This document shows positions 7,690-15,790 of a stretch of DNA of 64,000 bases, piece by piece. The notes under the pieces were generated by a model. It saw only the letters and a list, made by a program, of their open reading frames with translations. It was not told the origin of the DNA and did not search any database. Position numbers and translations under genes: made by a program. Origin of the DNA: Streptomyces chumphonensis. GTDB taxonomy: Bacteria; Actinomycetota; Actinomycetes; Streptomycetales; Streptomycetaceae. The first letter of the stretch is position 1, and each line of letters starts with the position of its first letter. The DNA lies in assembly GCF_014779715.1 (NCBI RefSeq), contig NZ_JACXYU010000001.1, positions 1,194,485 through 1,258,484 on the forward strand, read 5' to 3'.

Positions 7690-8814
7690 TCACCCGGAGG
7701 CGTCGACGGCCAGCCGGTAGCCGCGCTTGACGACCGTCTGGATCAACTTGGGCGCGCCCAGCGCGGAGCGCAGCCGGGCCATGGCCGTCTCGACGGCGTG
7801 CTCGTCGCGGCCCGCGCCCGGCAGCGCCCGCAGGAGGTCGGCGCGCGGCACCACCCAGCCGGGCCGCGCGGCCAGCGCGCCCAGCAGCGCCATTCCGGCG
7901 GGCGGGACGGGGCGCAGCTCGCCATCGACGACGACGGCGTGACCGCGGATCTCCAGCCATCGCCCGCCCACGGGCAACGGCCGTACCGCGCCCGGTAGTT
8001 CCGCGCACAGCAGCTGCACGAGCGGTCCGAGGCGGAAGCGTTCGGGCTGGGAGGTCGGGACGTCGTGGCGTTCCAGGACCGCCGCCGTCACCGGGCCGAC
8101 GCAGGCGGGGAGCACGTCCGCGCGCAGCGCCGCCAGCACCTCCTCGCGCAGTCCGCGCTCCTCGGACCGGCGCAGCAGGGACAGCGCGGCGGGGGCGCTG
8201 GTGAAGGTGACCGCGTCCAGGGCCCGGGCGCGCAGGGCGTCGATCAGCCGGTCGAGCGCGGACGGGTCCTCCGGCGGCAGCCAGCGGTAGACGGGGACGG
8301 GCACGACCTCCGCGCCCGCCGAGCGCAGCGCCTCGCTGAAGCCCGGCAGGGGCTCGCCGTGCAGCTGGACCGCGATGCGGCGGCCCGCCACGCCCTGGGC
8401 CAGCAGCCGTGCGCGGACCTCGGCCATCGACTCCGACTCGGGGTACCACGCCTCGGTCAGCCCGGCGGCACGGATCGCGCCGCGCACCTTGGGCCCCCGG
8501 GCCAGCAGCTCGACGCCGTCGAGGCGGGCGAGCAGGTCCTCGCCCAGACCCCAGCCGTGGGCGGCCTCGATCCAGCCGCGGAAGCCGATGGCCGTGGTGG
8601 CGATGACGGTGTCGGGGGCGGCGGCCAGGAGCCGCTCGGTGGTGCTGAGGAGTTCGGAGTCGTCGGTGAGCGGCACGATGCGCAGGGCGGGGGCGTGCTG
8701 CACCACGGCGCCCCGGCGTTCGAGGAGCGCGATCAGCTCCTCGGCCCGGCGGGCCGCCGTGACGCCGATCGTGAAGCCCGCGAGGGGCTTGATGTCGTGC
8801 GTGGGTTCTTGCAT
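7690..8814 (-). CDS. uroporphyrinogen-III synthase-like protein with winged-helix DNA-binding domain
   Basis: The N-terminal two-thirds (about 1-255) is a HemD-like uroporphyrinogen-III synthase fold, with VTFTSAPAALSLLRR and a GPVTA segment. The C-terminal 100 residues form an OmpR-type winged helix ending in IQTVVKRGYRL. The fusion suggests a regulator that senses a tetrapyrrole-like ligand, or a bifunctional enzyme-regulator. It sits directly downstream of narK on the same strand; the same pair (Rv0260c/narK3) occurs in Mycobacterium tuberculosis, which supports a role in nitrate/nitrite assimilation control. The ATG at 8814 begins MQEPTHDIKPL. Whether synthase activity is retained cannot be judged here. 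Confidence 0.85.
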   Translation of the reverse strand: MQEPTHDIKPLAGFTIGVTAARRAEELIALLERRGAVVQHAPALRIVPLTDDSELLSTTERLLAAAPDTVIATTAIGFRGWIEAAHGWGLGEDLLARLDGVELLARGPKVRGAIRAAGLTEAWYPESESMAEVRARLLAQGVAGRRIAVQLHGEPLPGFSEALRSAGAEVVPVPVYRWLPPEDPSALDRLIDALRARALDAVTFTSAPAALSLLRRSEERGLREEVLAALRADVLPACVGPVTAAVLERHDVPTSQPERFRLGPLVQLLCAELPGAVRPLPVGGRWLEIRGHAVVVDGELRPVPPAGMALLGALAARPGWVVPRADLLRALPGAGRDEHAVETAMARLRSALGAPKLIQTVVKRGYRLAVDASG

Positions 8815-8963
8815 GGGAAGTGGTCCTCGTCCCCTGGGGTCGCACACCGTGCAACCGAGCCTGCCCGTGCCGCGTGACAGGCTCGGTTCCACCGCGTTTC
8901 CCGCCTGTTACGCGGGGGTTCCGCCGTTCGTCGGATCGTCGTCGGCGGCACCGCCGCAGTGCC

Positions 8964-8998
8964 ACCCCGTTCCGGTGGCGGTGCCGCCGGAACGGGGT
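8964..8998 (-). terminator. terminator downstream of narK
   Basis: A 12-bp perfect outer stem (8964-8975 with 8987-8998) continues into a 3-4 bp inner stem with a GGT loop, just past the narK stop. It separates narK from the regulator gene, which may therefore depend on its own promoter or on read-through. Confidence 0.75.
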
Positions 8999-9020
8999 GG
9001 TGCCGGTATCGCCGGGCCGG

Positions 9021-10424
9021 TCAGACCCGGGCGTAGGTGGGACGCTCGTCGGCCGCGTCCGCACGGTCGCCGGACACCGTGCCGGGGGCCGCCGTGCGGC
9101 GGCCCGTGGCAGCGGGGCGGCGGAGGTATACGGCCCAGGTGACGGCGAAGCACAGGCCGTAGAAGACCAGGAAGGCGGTGAAGGCGCTGATGCCCGTGCC
9201 GGTGGAGAGGAAGGACTGGCGGAAGGCCAGGTTGATGCCCAGGCCGCCGACCGCTCCGACCGCGCCGATGAGTCCGATGGCCGCCCCGGAGAGCCGGCGG
9301 CCGTAGCGGGCGGCGTCCTCGCCGGTGAGGCCGAGGGCGAGGGCCTTGGCGTGGTAGATGCCGGGGATCATCTTGTAGGTGGAGCCGTTGCCCACGCCGG
9401 TGAGGACGAACAGCACGATGAAGCCGCCGAGGAAGACGGGCAGCGACTCCTGGACGGACGCCAGGATGATCACCACGGTCGCGGCGGCCATGCCGGCGAA
9501 GTTCCACAGGGTGATGCGGGCGCCGCCGTAGCGGTCGGCGAGCGAACCGCCGAGGGGGCGGATCAGCGAGCCGAGGAGCGGGCCGATGAACGTCAGGGAG
9601 GCGGCCTGCAGCGGGGTGCGGTCGAACTGGTTCTGGAGCACGAGGCCGAACGCGAAGCTGTATCCGATGAACGAGCCGAACGTGCCGACGTACAGGAAGG
9701 ACATGATCCAGGTGTGCCGGTCGCGCACGGATTCCCGAGCGGCGCCGGTGTCGTTCTGCATGACGCTCAGGTTGTCCATGAACAGCCAGGCGCAGACGGC
9801 GGCGACGACGACGAGCGGCAGGTAGATCGCCAGCAGCACGCGCGGCTGCCCGGCGCCCGCCGTGGCGATGACCGCGAGGGCGACGAGCTGGATCACCGGC
9901 ACGCCCACGTTCCCGCCGCCCGCGTTGAGGCCGAGCGCCCAGCCCTTCCTGCGCAGCGGGTAGAACGCGTTGATGTTGGTCATGGAGGAGGCGAAGTTGC
10001 CGCCGCCGACCCCCGTCAGCAGCGCCACCAGCATGAAGGTCGTGTACGACGTGCCGGGCTCCATGACGACGTAGGCCGCGATGCCCGGCACCAGCAGGAG
10101 CGACGCGGCGATCACCGTCCAGTTCCGGCCGCCGAAGCGGGCGACGGCGAAGGTGTAGGGCACGCGGGCGAACGCGCCGACGAGCGTGGCCATGCCGACG
10201 AGGAAGAACTTGCCCGCCGCGTCGATCCCGTACTCGGGCCCCATGAAGAGGACGAGCACCGACCACAGGGTCCATATGGAGAAGCCGATGTGCTCCGAGA
10301 TCACGGAGAAGAGCAGGTTGCGGCCTGCGATCCGGGCGCCCTTCTCCCGCCAGAACGTCTCGTCCTCGGGCTCCCAGTGGTCGATCCAGCGGCCTCTGCG
10401 CGGGCTGTCGGAACCTGTCCTCAC
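9021..10424 (-). CDS. narK: NarK-family nitrate/nitrite transporter
   Basis: This MFS membrane protein moves nitrate and/or nitrite (NNP family). It has about twelve hydrophobic segments in 467 residues. The substrate arginine lies in FARVPYTF (about 85-92). The nitrate signature GVGGGNFASSMTN spans about 138-150, and a second signature copy GNGSTYKMIPGIY lies in the C-terminal half. The start is GTG at 10424 with GAGGAGG upstream. The uroporphyrinogen-synthase-like regulator follows on the same strand. No nitrate reductase gene is in the window, so uptake versus export cannot be decided. Confidence 0.92.
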   Translation of the reverse strand: MRTGSDSPRRGRWIDHWEPEDETFWREKGARIAGRNLLFSVISEHIGFSIWTLWSVLVLFMGPEYGIDAAGKFFLVGMATLVGAFARVPYTFAVARFGGRNWTVIAASLLLVPGIAAYVVMEPGTSYTTFMLVALLTGVGGGNFASSMTNINAFYPLRRKGWALGLNAGGGNVGVPVIQLVALAVIATAGAGQPRVLLAIYLPLVVVAAVCAWLFMDNLSVMQNDTGAARESVRDRHTWIMSFLYVGTFGSFIGYSFAFGLVLQNQFDRTPLQAASLTFIGPLLGSLIRPLGGSLADRYGGARITLWNFAGMAAATVVIILASVQESLPVFLGGFIVLFVLTGVGNGSTYKMIPGIYHAKALALGLTGEDAARYGRRLSGAAIGLIGAVGAVGGLGINLAFRQSFLSTGTGISAFTAFLVFYGLCFAVTWAVYLRRPAATGRRTAAPGTVSGDRADAADERPTYARV

Positions 10425-10522
10425 GTCGCCTCCTCGTCACACGTCGTCATCGGGACCGAGAGTAGAGCGCCAGGGTTTCGGGCCTGTGGCGGAACGTGAC
10501 ACGGGCGAAACCTCCCGCTCAC

Positions 10523-11482
10523 CTACCCGACGGCCGCCTGGTGAGCGGGCCGGGGCAGCCCGAGCACCGCGGTGACGGCCAACTCGTACAGGGAGCACTC
10601 CGCTCCGGGCACGGGGCCCGGACCCGCCGCGAGCAGCCTGGGCCCCTGGGCGGTCCGGACGACGGTGGCGTGCGTGAGGCCCACCTGGTGGTCGACGGCC
10701 TCCAGGGTCACCGTGACCAGGCGCCGGACGGCGCGCAGGTCCTCCGGGCGCAGGCCGGCCGGTGCGGGCCCGTCGGGGACGGCGTCCGTCCCGAAGACGT
10801 CTCCGTGGGCGGCCTGGCCGAAGTCCCCGCAGGCGGCGGTCGTGCCCGCGGGCGCCACGCTGTGCACCGTGTGGGCGCCGCCGTAGGAGTGCGCGCAGAC
10901 GTCGTACGCCGGGCCGTCGAGGCACTCCTCCACCAGCAGGGGGCCCGTCTCCGGGGCCTCGGCGCAGGAGACGGCGAGGGCCTCGGCGTCCGCAGGGGTG
11001 TGGAGCAGGCGGGCCCGTCCCGTCGCGGGGCGGACGAGGCAGGGGAAGCCGGTGCGCCGGGCGGCGTCGGCCAGCCCGGGCGCGTCGCACCGCTCGGCCC
11101 GCACCGGGTAGGGGGTGTAGCGGTTGGCGAGCTCCCGCAGGGCGGCCGGCTCGGTCAACGCGCGTAGCACACCGGGCGGGTTACCCGGAAGGCGCAGGAT
11201 CGCGTTGGCGTAGGACGCGTGCAGCGCGGACGCCGCGTCGAAGCCGAAGACGGACGTCTGGGGCATCCCGCTGAACGGCCGCAGCACGTTGAGCAGCCGC
11301 CGGGTGTCGCTCCAGTCGCACTCCACGGCCTCGTCGGCCTCGGCGAGGGTGCGCCGCATCCCCGGAGCCGCGAGGTCGGGGCCGACCACGAGGGTCCGGG
11401 CCCCGACCGCGCGGGCCGCCCGTACGGCCTCACCGCGGGGGTTGAGGAGCAAGGCCGTGGGCGTGGGGGGTGGCGATTTCAT
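10523..11482 (-). CDS. ATP-grasp-like protein with degenerate active site
   Basis: The 319 residues resemble the ATP-grasp fold. TGFPCLVRPATGRA (about 145-158) matches the first ATP-binding strand, but with Arg replacing the usual Lys. LLVEECLDGPAYDV matches the E-x-G-x-E/V segment. The C-terminal metal site, normally an E-x-N, reads RLLAAGPGPVPGAE and lacks both acidic/amide ligands. It may be a pseudo-enzyme or a divergent ligase. An 8-bp inverted repeat (11482-11489/11502-11509) abuts its ATG. There is no operon partner of known function: narK lies 98 bases downstream and a small acetyltransferase lies upstream, both on the same strand. Function unknown. Confidence 0.7.
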   Translation of the reverse strand: MKSPPPTPTALLLNPRGEAVRAARAVGARTLVVGPDLAAPGMRRTLAEADEAVECDWSDTRRLLNVLRPFSGMPQTSVFGFDAASALHASYANAILRLPGNPPGVLRALTEPAALRELANRYTPYPVRAERCDAPGLADAARRTGFPCLVRPATGRARLLHTPADAEALAVSCAEAPETGPLLVEECLDGPAYDVCAHSYGGAHTVHSVAPAGTTAACGDFGQAAHGDVFGTDAVPDGPAPAGLRPEDLRAVRRLVTVTLEAVDHQVGLTHATVVRTAQGPRLLAAGPGPVPGAECSLYELAVTAVLGLPRPAHQAAVG

Positions 11483-11788
11483 CTGACGGGCCCCCGAGTG
11501 TCCGTCAGAGGGGCGCGTGCGCGCCGAAGTCGGGCGTGGTCGGTGTTCGCTCCCCCGACCGCCACAAGCGTGGTCATGACGTCTCCGCTGTTGGGTCGAC
11601 AGGCCGACGACTGGTCAGGTCCGGCCCGTTGTCGCCCGCTGATCATCACAGGGGCGCCACACGAGTGACAGGAAATCATCAGTTCGTCGCCGACGGCAAG
11701 GGTCTGCACGCCCTCGGTGGCCGACCCGGTCCCGATACCGGGACGAACCACCGCGAGGCCCGCATCGGAGCGGTGGGGGTGCGGGCCC
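11483..11788. other. 306-base intergenic region with hairpins
   Basis: The region holds an 8-bp inverted repeat (TCTGACGG ... CCGTCAGA, 11482-11509) touching the ATP-grasp start, and a GTCCCG-ATAC-CGGGAC hairpin near 11731-11746, probably the end of the acetyltransferase transcript. A minus-strand reading frame (11479-11751, 90 codons, containing the dicysteine stretch SCHSCG) overlaps the ATP-grasp ATG by 4 bases. Its codon use degrades toward the end and I do not accept it as a gene. Confidence 0.4.
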
Positions 11789-12082
11789 CTACGCCCCCGG
11801 TCCGGAGGCGACCAGGTCCTGGTAGTCCTGGTGGCGGGAGAGCCACCCGGTCACGTACGGGCAGGTGGGCCGCACCAGCCGGCCCTCGGCGCGGATGGAG
11901 TCGAGCGCTCCGCGCGTCAGGTCGCTCGCGACGCCCTGCCCCTCGAACTCGGCGTCCACCTCGGTGTGGATCAGCTCCCGCACCCTGCCCCGGTCCCGGT
12001 AGGCGACGACCCCCGTGATCCGTTCGCCGAGACGGGCTTCGAACCGGTGCGGACCGGTGGCGTTGACGACATCGACGTCCAC
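11789..12082 (-). CDS. small GNAT-like N-acetyltransferase (YjdJ/Acetyltransf_CG type)
   Basis: This 97-residue single-domain acetyltransferase belongs to the minimal GNAT group typified by YjdJ. The acetyl-CoA binding turn is EFEGQGVASDLTRGAL, and the family-specific RLVRPTCPYVTGWLSRH follows. I chose the GTG at 12082 because AAGGAGG lies 5 bases upstream; an earlier in-frame GTG lacks a good site. The substrate is unknown. A very strong 28-base palindrome lies in its leader (12116-12143). Confidence 0.85.
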   Translation of the reverse strand: MDVDVVNATGPHRFEARLGERITGVVAYRDRGRVRELIHTEVDAEFEGQGVASDLTRGALDSIRAEGRLVRPTCPYVTGWLSRHQDYQDLVASGPGA

Positions 12083-12401
12083 GTCGGCCTCCTTGCGTGC
12101 GTGCACCCGCGCAGACCGCGACCCCGCGCGCGCGGGGTCGCGGTGTCGGGGTTCTCCGTGCCCTGCTGGAGGCCGGTCCTCACGTCCCCCGCCGACGCGG
12201 CCCAGCAGCGCTCTGCCACATCTGCTTCACGCCACCTCCTCACATCCTCGGGGAGGCTTGCCCTTCCAGGCTACGCCCGCACGCCCCCCCACGGCGAGGC
12301 ACGCCGAAGGGCCTGTTCCCGGAGCGGCCGAGGAGGCCAGGACCATCGCGTGGCGCGCCCGCGGGGTCGGATGGAACCTCCGCCTCGATAGACTGCCCGG
12401 C
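12083..12401. promoter_or_regulatory. divergent promoter region of the acetyltransferase and the 12402 gene
   Basis: These 319 bases separate two divergent genes. On the minus side the acetyltransferase leader contains a perfect GC palindrome (12116-12143) and a GTG start with AAGGAGG. On the + side TAGACT (12389-12394) lies exactly 7 bases before the ATG of the next gene, the spacing expected for a leaderless transcript. No small gene is convincing here. Confidence 0.5.
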
Positions 12402-13145
12402 ATGGGGGAGCGGGGAGCGGTGGACCGGGTCCTGCGCCCGGTCATCGAACCGACCGGGCTGACCGACTGGGCTCTCCCCCGCCCGGAGTCCCGCCCGAAG
12501 GAGGGTGGCGGCGGGCCGTACGACGCGGCGCGCGACCCGGCCTCGGTCCGCCGCCCGTTGGATCTGACCGCACCGCACGCCCCCTCCCTCGGCTGGCTCA
12601 GGCGTACAGCGGCCGCCGACATCTCCACCCTGAGCGAGCAGTTCGACGCCGTCGCCGCGCCGGACGACGGTTTCCGCATGACCGCCTGGGACCGGCTCGA
12701 CGCGGCCGTCCTGCTCGTGGACCGGGACGGCGACCACCGGGTGGACGGCGACGCGGACGCCGAGACGCTCGTCGCCGCGATCGCCCTCGCCCGGTGCGGG
12801 TGGGCCGGGCTGACCCGTCGCACCCTGATCGTCCCCAGGCGCAGGCACCGCTGGGGAGGCGGGTCGCCGTACTTCCACTCCTTCTGCCAGGTCAACCCGC
12901 TGCACGGTCCGGGCATCTACGAGAGCGCCACGCGGGCGATCCGCATGCTGGGGGGACCGGGCGCCTCGGCCTCCTCGACATGGCTGTGCCCCTCGTGCCA
13001 CCGCGACGGGGGCGCGCCGCTGACCCTGCCCGCCCCGGGACGTCTCAAGCGGCGGCACTACCGCGACACGACAGGTGTGCTGAGCCGTGGACCCGATGTC
13101 CAGTCCGTCGTCAACGCCGCCAGGGAGTTCGCCGGTGTTCGCTGA
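12402..13145 (+). CDS. conserved hypothetical protein with putative C-PLHG-CxxC zinc motif
   Basis: I do not recognise this 247-residue soluble protein as a named family. The C-terminal half holds Cys162 in FCQVNPLHGPG, His168, and then CPSC at 196-199, a likely zinc-binding set. The same C-x(2-3)-PLHG ... CxxC arrangement recurs in the next gene. The N-terminal half has an aspartate-rich strand (AAVLLVDRDGDHRVDGD, about 101-117). The ATG has no Shine-Dalgarno sequence but a -10-like TAGACT 7 bases upstream, suggesting leaderless translation. Its stop overlaps the next gene's GTG by 11 bases, so the two are co-transcribed. Confidence 0.75.
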   Translation: MGERGAVDRVLRPVIEPTGLTDWALPRPESRPKEGGGGPYDAARDPASVRRPLDLTAPHAPSLGWLRRTAAADISTLSEQFDAVAAPDDGFRMTAWDRLDAAVLLVDRDGDHRVDGDADAETLVAAIALARCGWAGLTRRTLIVPRRRHRWGGGSPYFHSFCQVNPLHGPGIYESATRAIRMLGGPGASASSTWLCPSCHRDGGAPLTLPAPGRLKRRHYRDTTGVLSRGPDVQSVVNAAREFAGVR

Positions 13146-13965
13146 GATCCCCACGCTGCTGCTGAGTCTCACCGGCGCCGGCGGGGTCGCCGCCGCGTAC
13201 GGGTGGCACCGCAGACGGGTCGGGCGGACGGCGCCGGGCGAGCGGGCGGAGTTCCGCGTTCCGCTGGCGGTGGTGCCGAGCGTGGAGCGGGAGGCGCTGG
13301 AGCGGTTGCGGCGGCAGGCACACGACGAGATCCTCGCGCTCTCCCGGGTGATCAAGGAGTTCGGGCTGTCTCTGCCGCCCTCGCCACTGGACGCCCGCGA
13401 CACGGACGGCGCCGCGGCGGACCAGCCGGACGGACCGGGCGGGGCCGACTGCCCGCACGAGGGTCTCCAACGCGCGCTGGACGCCTACGCGGCGGCGGCC
13501 GCCGTGCTCGACGCGGCGCGCGGGCGGGTGGACGTCGCCGGTGTCCTCGTGCTGATCGCCGAGGGCCAGGACGGACTGACCGCCGCCCGGAACGCCGCCG
13601 AGGGACGGCGCGCCTCCACCCGCCCCCGCGTTCCGGTCTGCTTCTTCCACCCGTTGCACGGCCAGGCTCTGCGGCACGTGGAGTGGCGGGCCGTCGGCAG
13701 CGCCCGAACCCTGGAGGTGCGCGCCTGCCTCCAGTGCGCGTGGGATGTGCGGTACCACCGCCCGCCGGAGGTCCTGACCGACGAGTGCGACGGCCGGTTG
13801 GTGCCGTACTTCCAGGTCCCGGGCGACCGGAGCCTGTGGGCGGCGACCGGCTTCGGCTCCCTGGTCGAAGGGCGGCTCGCCGACCGGGTCCTGCGGGGCG
13901 ACTTCACCCGCGCCCGCGCGGCGGCGCTGGAGCACGAGCGCTCCCGGGAGGGGAGCGGCCGGTAG
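13135..13965 (+). CDS. membrane-anchored hypothetical protein with C-PLHG-CxxC motif
   Basis: The 276 residues begin with one hydrophobic segment (about 5-24), followed by a helical region with coiled-coil character (about 48-80 and 108-150). A cysteine/histidine module follows: CFFHPLHG at 169-176 and CLQC at 198-201. A comparable C-F-F-x-P-x-H-G element is found, as I recall, in actinobacterial TPM-domain (YgcG-like) proteins, so a membrane-associated quality-control role is possible but unproven. The start GTG at 13135 is preceded by AGGGAG and lies inside the end of the upstream gene. Function unknown. Confidence 0.72.
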   Translation: MFAEIPTLLLSLTGAGGVAAAYGWHRRRVGRTAPGERAEFRVPLAVVPSVEREALERLRRQAHDEILALSRVIKEFGLSLPPSPLDARDTDGAAADQPDGPGGADCPHEGLQRALDAYAAAAAVLDAARGRVDVAGVLVLIAEGQDGLTAARNAAEGRRASTRPRVPVCFFHPLHGQALRHVEWRAVGSARTLEVRACLQCAWDVRYHRPPEVLTDECDGRLVPYFQVPGDRSLWAATGFGSLVEGRLADRVLRGDFTRARAAALEHERSREGSGR

Positions 13966-14011
13966 ACCCCGGGTCGCGCCCGGTGCCGAGTCGGCGCGGG
14001 TGGGCGCGAGC

Positions 14012-14033
14012 CCGCACGGATAAGGGCGTGCGG
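14012..14033 (+). terminator. possible terminator hairpin
   Basis: CCGCACG (14012-14018) pairs with CGTGCGG (14027-14033) across an 8-base loop, about 50 bases past the stop of the 13135 gene. This is a weak candidate. Confidence 0.35.
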
Positions 14034-14120
14034 TGGGGGCTCGGGGTGTGCGAGCGTGCGGACCATGACACCGGAACCACCAGCCGCGCAGTCCGCCGAC
14101 GCCACCGTGGGAACGGCCCC

Positions 14121-14792
14121 GTGATCAGTGTCCCCGCGGGGCGGGTGAGGCTCTCGGACCGCCGGACGCAGCGGAGTTGGACGGTGGACGTCCCGGCGTT
14201 CCGCCTCGCGCCCGTGCCCGTCACCCAGGACCTCTACGCCCGGGTCGCCGGGTCCCGGCCGGCCGCCGCGCGGGGCGAGCGGCTGCCGGTGGAAAGCGTC
14301 TCGTGGCGGGACGCCGTCGCCTTCTGCGACGCCCTCTCGGCGCGGGAGGGGCTCGCGCCCGCCTACCGGCGGCTTCCCGGCGGGGAGGGCGTGGTCCGGA
14401 ACCCCGGCGCCGACGGCTACCGGCTGCCCACCGAGGCGGAGTGGGAACACGCCTGCCGCGCGGGCACCGGGGGTCCCCGGTACGGCCCGCTGGACGACGT
14501 CGCCTGGTACCGGCGCAACGCGGGCGAGCGGCTGCCCGAGGTCGGCGGGAAGCGGCCCAACGCCTGGGGGCTGTACGACATGCTCGGCACCGTCTGGGAA
14601 TGGTGCTGGGACGTCTACGACGCCGAGGTCTACGGGGAGTACCGGGTGCTCCGGGGCGGCGGCTGGTTCGACGAGCACTGGAGCTGCCGGGCCTCCGTGC
14701 GGCGGCGCAGCCACCCCGACCTCCGCCTCGACGACGTGGGCTTCCGTCTCGCCCGCTCGGGGCCGGACGTCAGTGCGCGATCGCGTCGATGA
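14121..14792 (+). CDS. formylglycine-generating-enzyme (SUMF1)-like protein lacking one key cysteine
   Basis: This is a 223-residue FGE-sulfatase fold: [10 protein letters not shown] (about 33-42), [17 protein letters not shown] (56-72), [17 protein letters not shown] (99-115), [16 protein letters not shown] (147-162) and a C-terminal [10 protein letters not shown]. True FGE binds copper with two cysteines spaced five residues apart after R-G-G-S. Here the first position is Asp184 and only Cys189 remains ([11 protein letters not shown]), so formylglycine formation by the known mechanism is unlikely. It may belong to the broader SUMF1-like group. The GTG at 14121 has GGGAA upstream. Its 3' end overlaps the convergent hemC by 23 bases. 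Confidence 0.8.
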   Translation: MISVPAGRVRLSDRRTQRSWTVDVPAFRLAPVPVTQDLYARVAGSRPAAARGERLPVESVSWRDAVAFCDALSAREGLAPAYRRLPGGEGVVRNPGADGYRLPTEAEWEHACRAGTGGPRYGPLDDVAWYRRNAGERLPEVGGKRPNAWGLYDMLGTVWEWCWDVYDAEVYGEYRVLRGGGWFDEHWSCRASVRRRSHPDLRLDDVGFRLARSGPDVSARSRR

Positions 14793-15699
14793 GCGCGCGG
14801 GCGCCCCGGGCGAGGAGGGCGTCGGCCACGCTGAGGCCGAGGTCGGCCGGGTCCGCGGTGGAGGTCTCCTCCGCACGCAGGACGGTCGTGCCGTCCGGGG
14901 TGAAGACGCGGGCGTGCAGGTACACCGCGCCCTCCGCGCCCGCCCGGGCGTAACCGGCGACGGGCGTGTTGCAGTGGCCCCGCAGCGCGGCGAGCAGCGC
15001 GCGTTCGGCGGCCATCTCCCGGGCGGTGGCCGGATCGCCGAGCGCCCTCAGGGCGCTGAGCACCGGCTCGTCACCCTCGCGGCACTGGAGGCCGAGGACG
15101 CCGGCGCCGAGCGGCGGGCACATCGTCTCGACGGGGAGGACCTGGGCGATGCGGTCCGCGGAGCCGACGCGGTCGAGGCCGCAGACGGCGAGGACGAGGG
15201 CGTCCACCCGCTCCTCGTCCAGCTTCTCCAGCCGCCTGCCCACGTTCCCGCGGATCGGCACGCGGCACAGGTGCGGGTGGGAAGCGGCGAGCTGGGCCGC
15301 CCGGCGCACGGAGGAGGTGCCGATCCGGGTGCACGAGGGCAGCTCGTCCAGGGTCAGCCCGCCGGGGTGGACGAGGGCGTCGCGGGGGTCCTCACGCCGC
15401 ATCCACGCGGCGAAGACGGTGCCCTCGGGGAGCGGCAGGTCGCCGGGGACGTCCTTCACGCAGTGGACGGCGACGTCGGCGTCGCCCTCCAGCAGGGTGG
15501 CGTCCACCTCGCGGGTGAAGGCGGCCTTGCCGCCGAGGACGGCGAGGTTGCCCGTCCATCGGTCGCCGTAGGCGGTGACGGGCACGACCTTCGTCGCCGT
15601 CCGGGGGAACAGCTTCGCCAGCTCGCGCCGGACCCGCTCCACCTGGGCCAGGGCCATCGGGGAGGAGCGGGTGGCGATGCGGATCAGCTCGGGGGCCAC
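14770..15699 (-). CDS. hemC: porphobilinogen deaminase (hydroxymethylbilane synthase)
   Basis: This enzyme polymerises four porphobilinogen units to hydroxymethylbilane in haem, sirohaem and corrin synthesis. The 309 residues match the family. The catalytic aspartate is in VKDVPGDLP (Asp83). The dipyrromethane cofactor attaches at Cys243 in [12 protein letters not shown]. The usual HSxKDVP reads HCVKDVP. The GTG start lacks a strong ribosome-binding site. It stands alone, away from hemA/hemB/hemD genes, so it is probably a second copy beside the main hem cluster. A link to the uroporphyrinogen-synthase-like regulator 6 kb away is possible (inference). Confidence 0.88.
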   Translation of the reverse strand: MAPELIRIATRSSPMALAQVERVRRELAKLFPRTATKVVPVTAYGDRWTGNLAVLGGKAAFTREVDATLLEGDADVAVHCVKDVPGDLPLPEGTVFAAWMRREDPRDALVHPGGLTLDELPSCTRIGTSSVRRAAQLAASHPHLCRVPIRGNVGRRLEKLDEERVDALVLAVCGLDRVGSADRIAQVLPVETMCPPLGAGVLGLQCREGDEPVLSALRALGDPATAREMAAERALLAALRGHCNTPVAGYARAGAEGAVYLHARVFTPDGTTVLRAEETSTADPADLGLSVADALLARGARALIDAIAH

Positions 15700-15790
15700 G
15701 TCCGCAACGCTAGGCGCCGGCGTCGGCCGGCGCTCCCGGGCCGGCCCGAACGGGTGGCCCCGACCGTCCCGTTCGGCGTCCGGGTGCGGC

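Noticed and set aside
11479..11751. Minus-strand 90-codon frame with SCHSCG, overlapping the ATP-grasp start
   Set aside because: Codon third-position GC falls off, no ribosome-binding site, no homology I recognise; kept only as a note in the intergenic entry.
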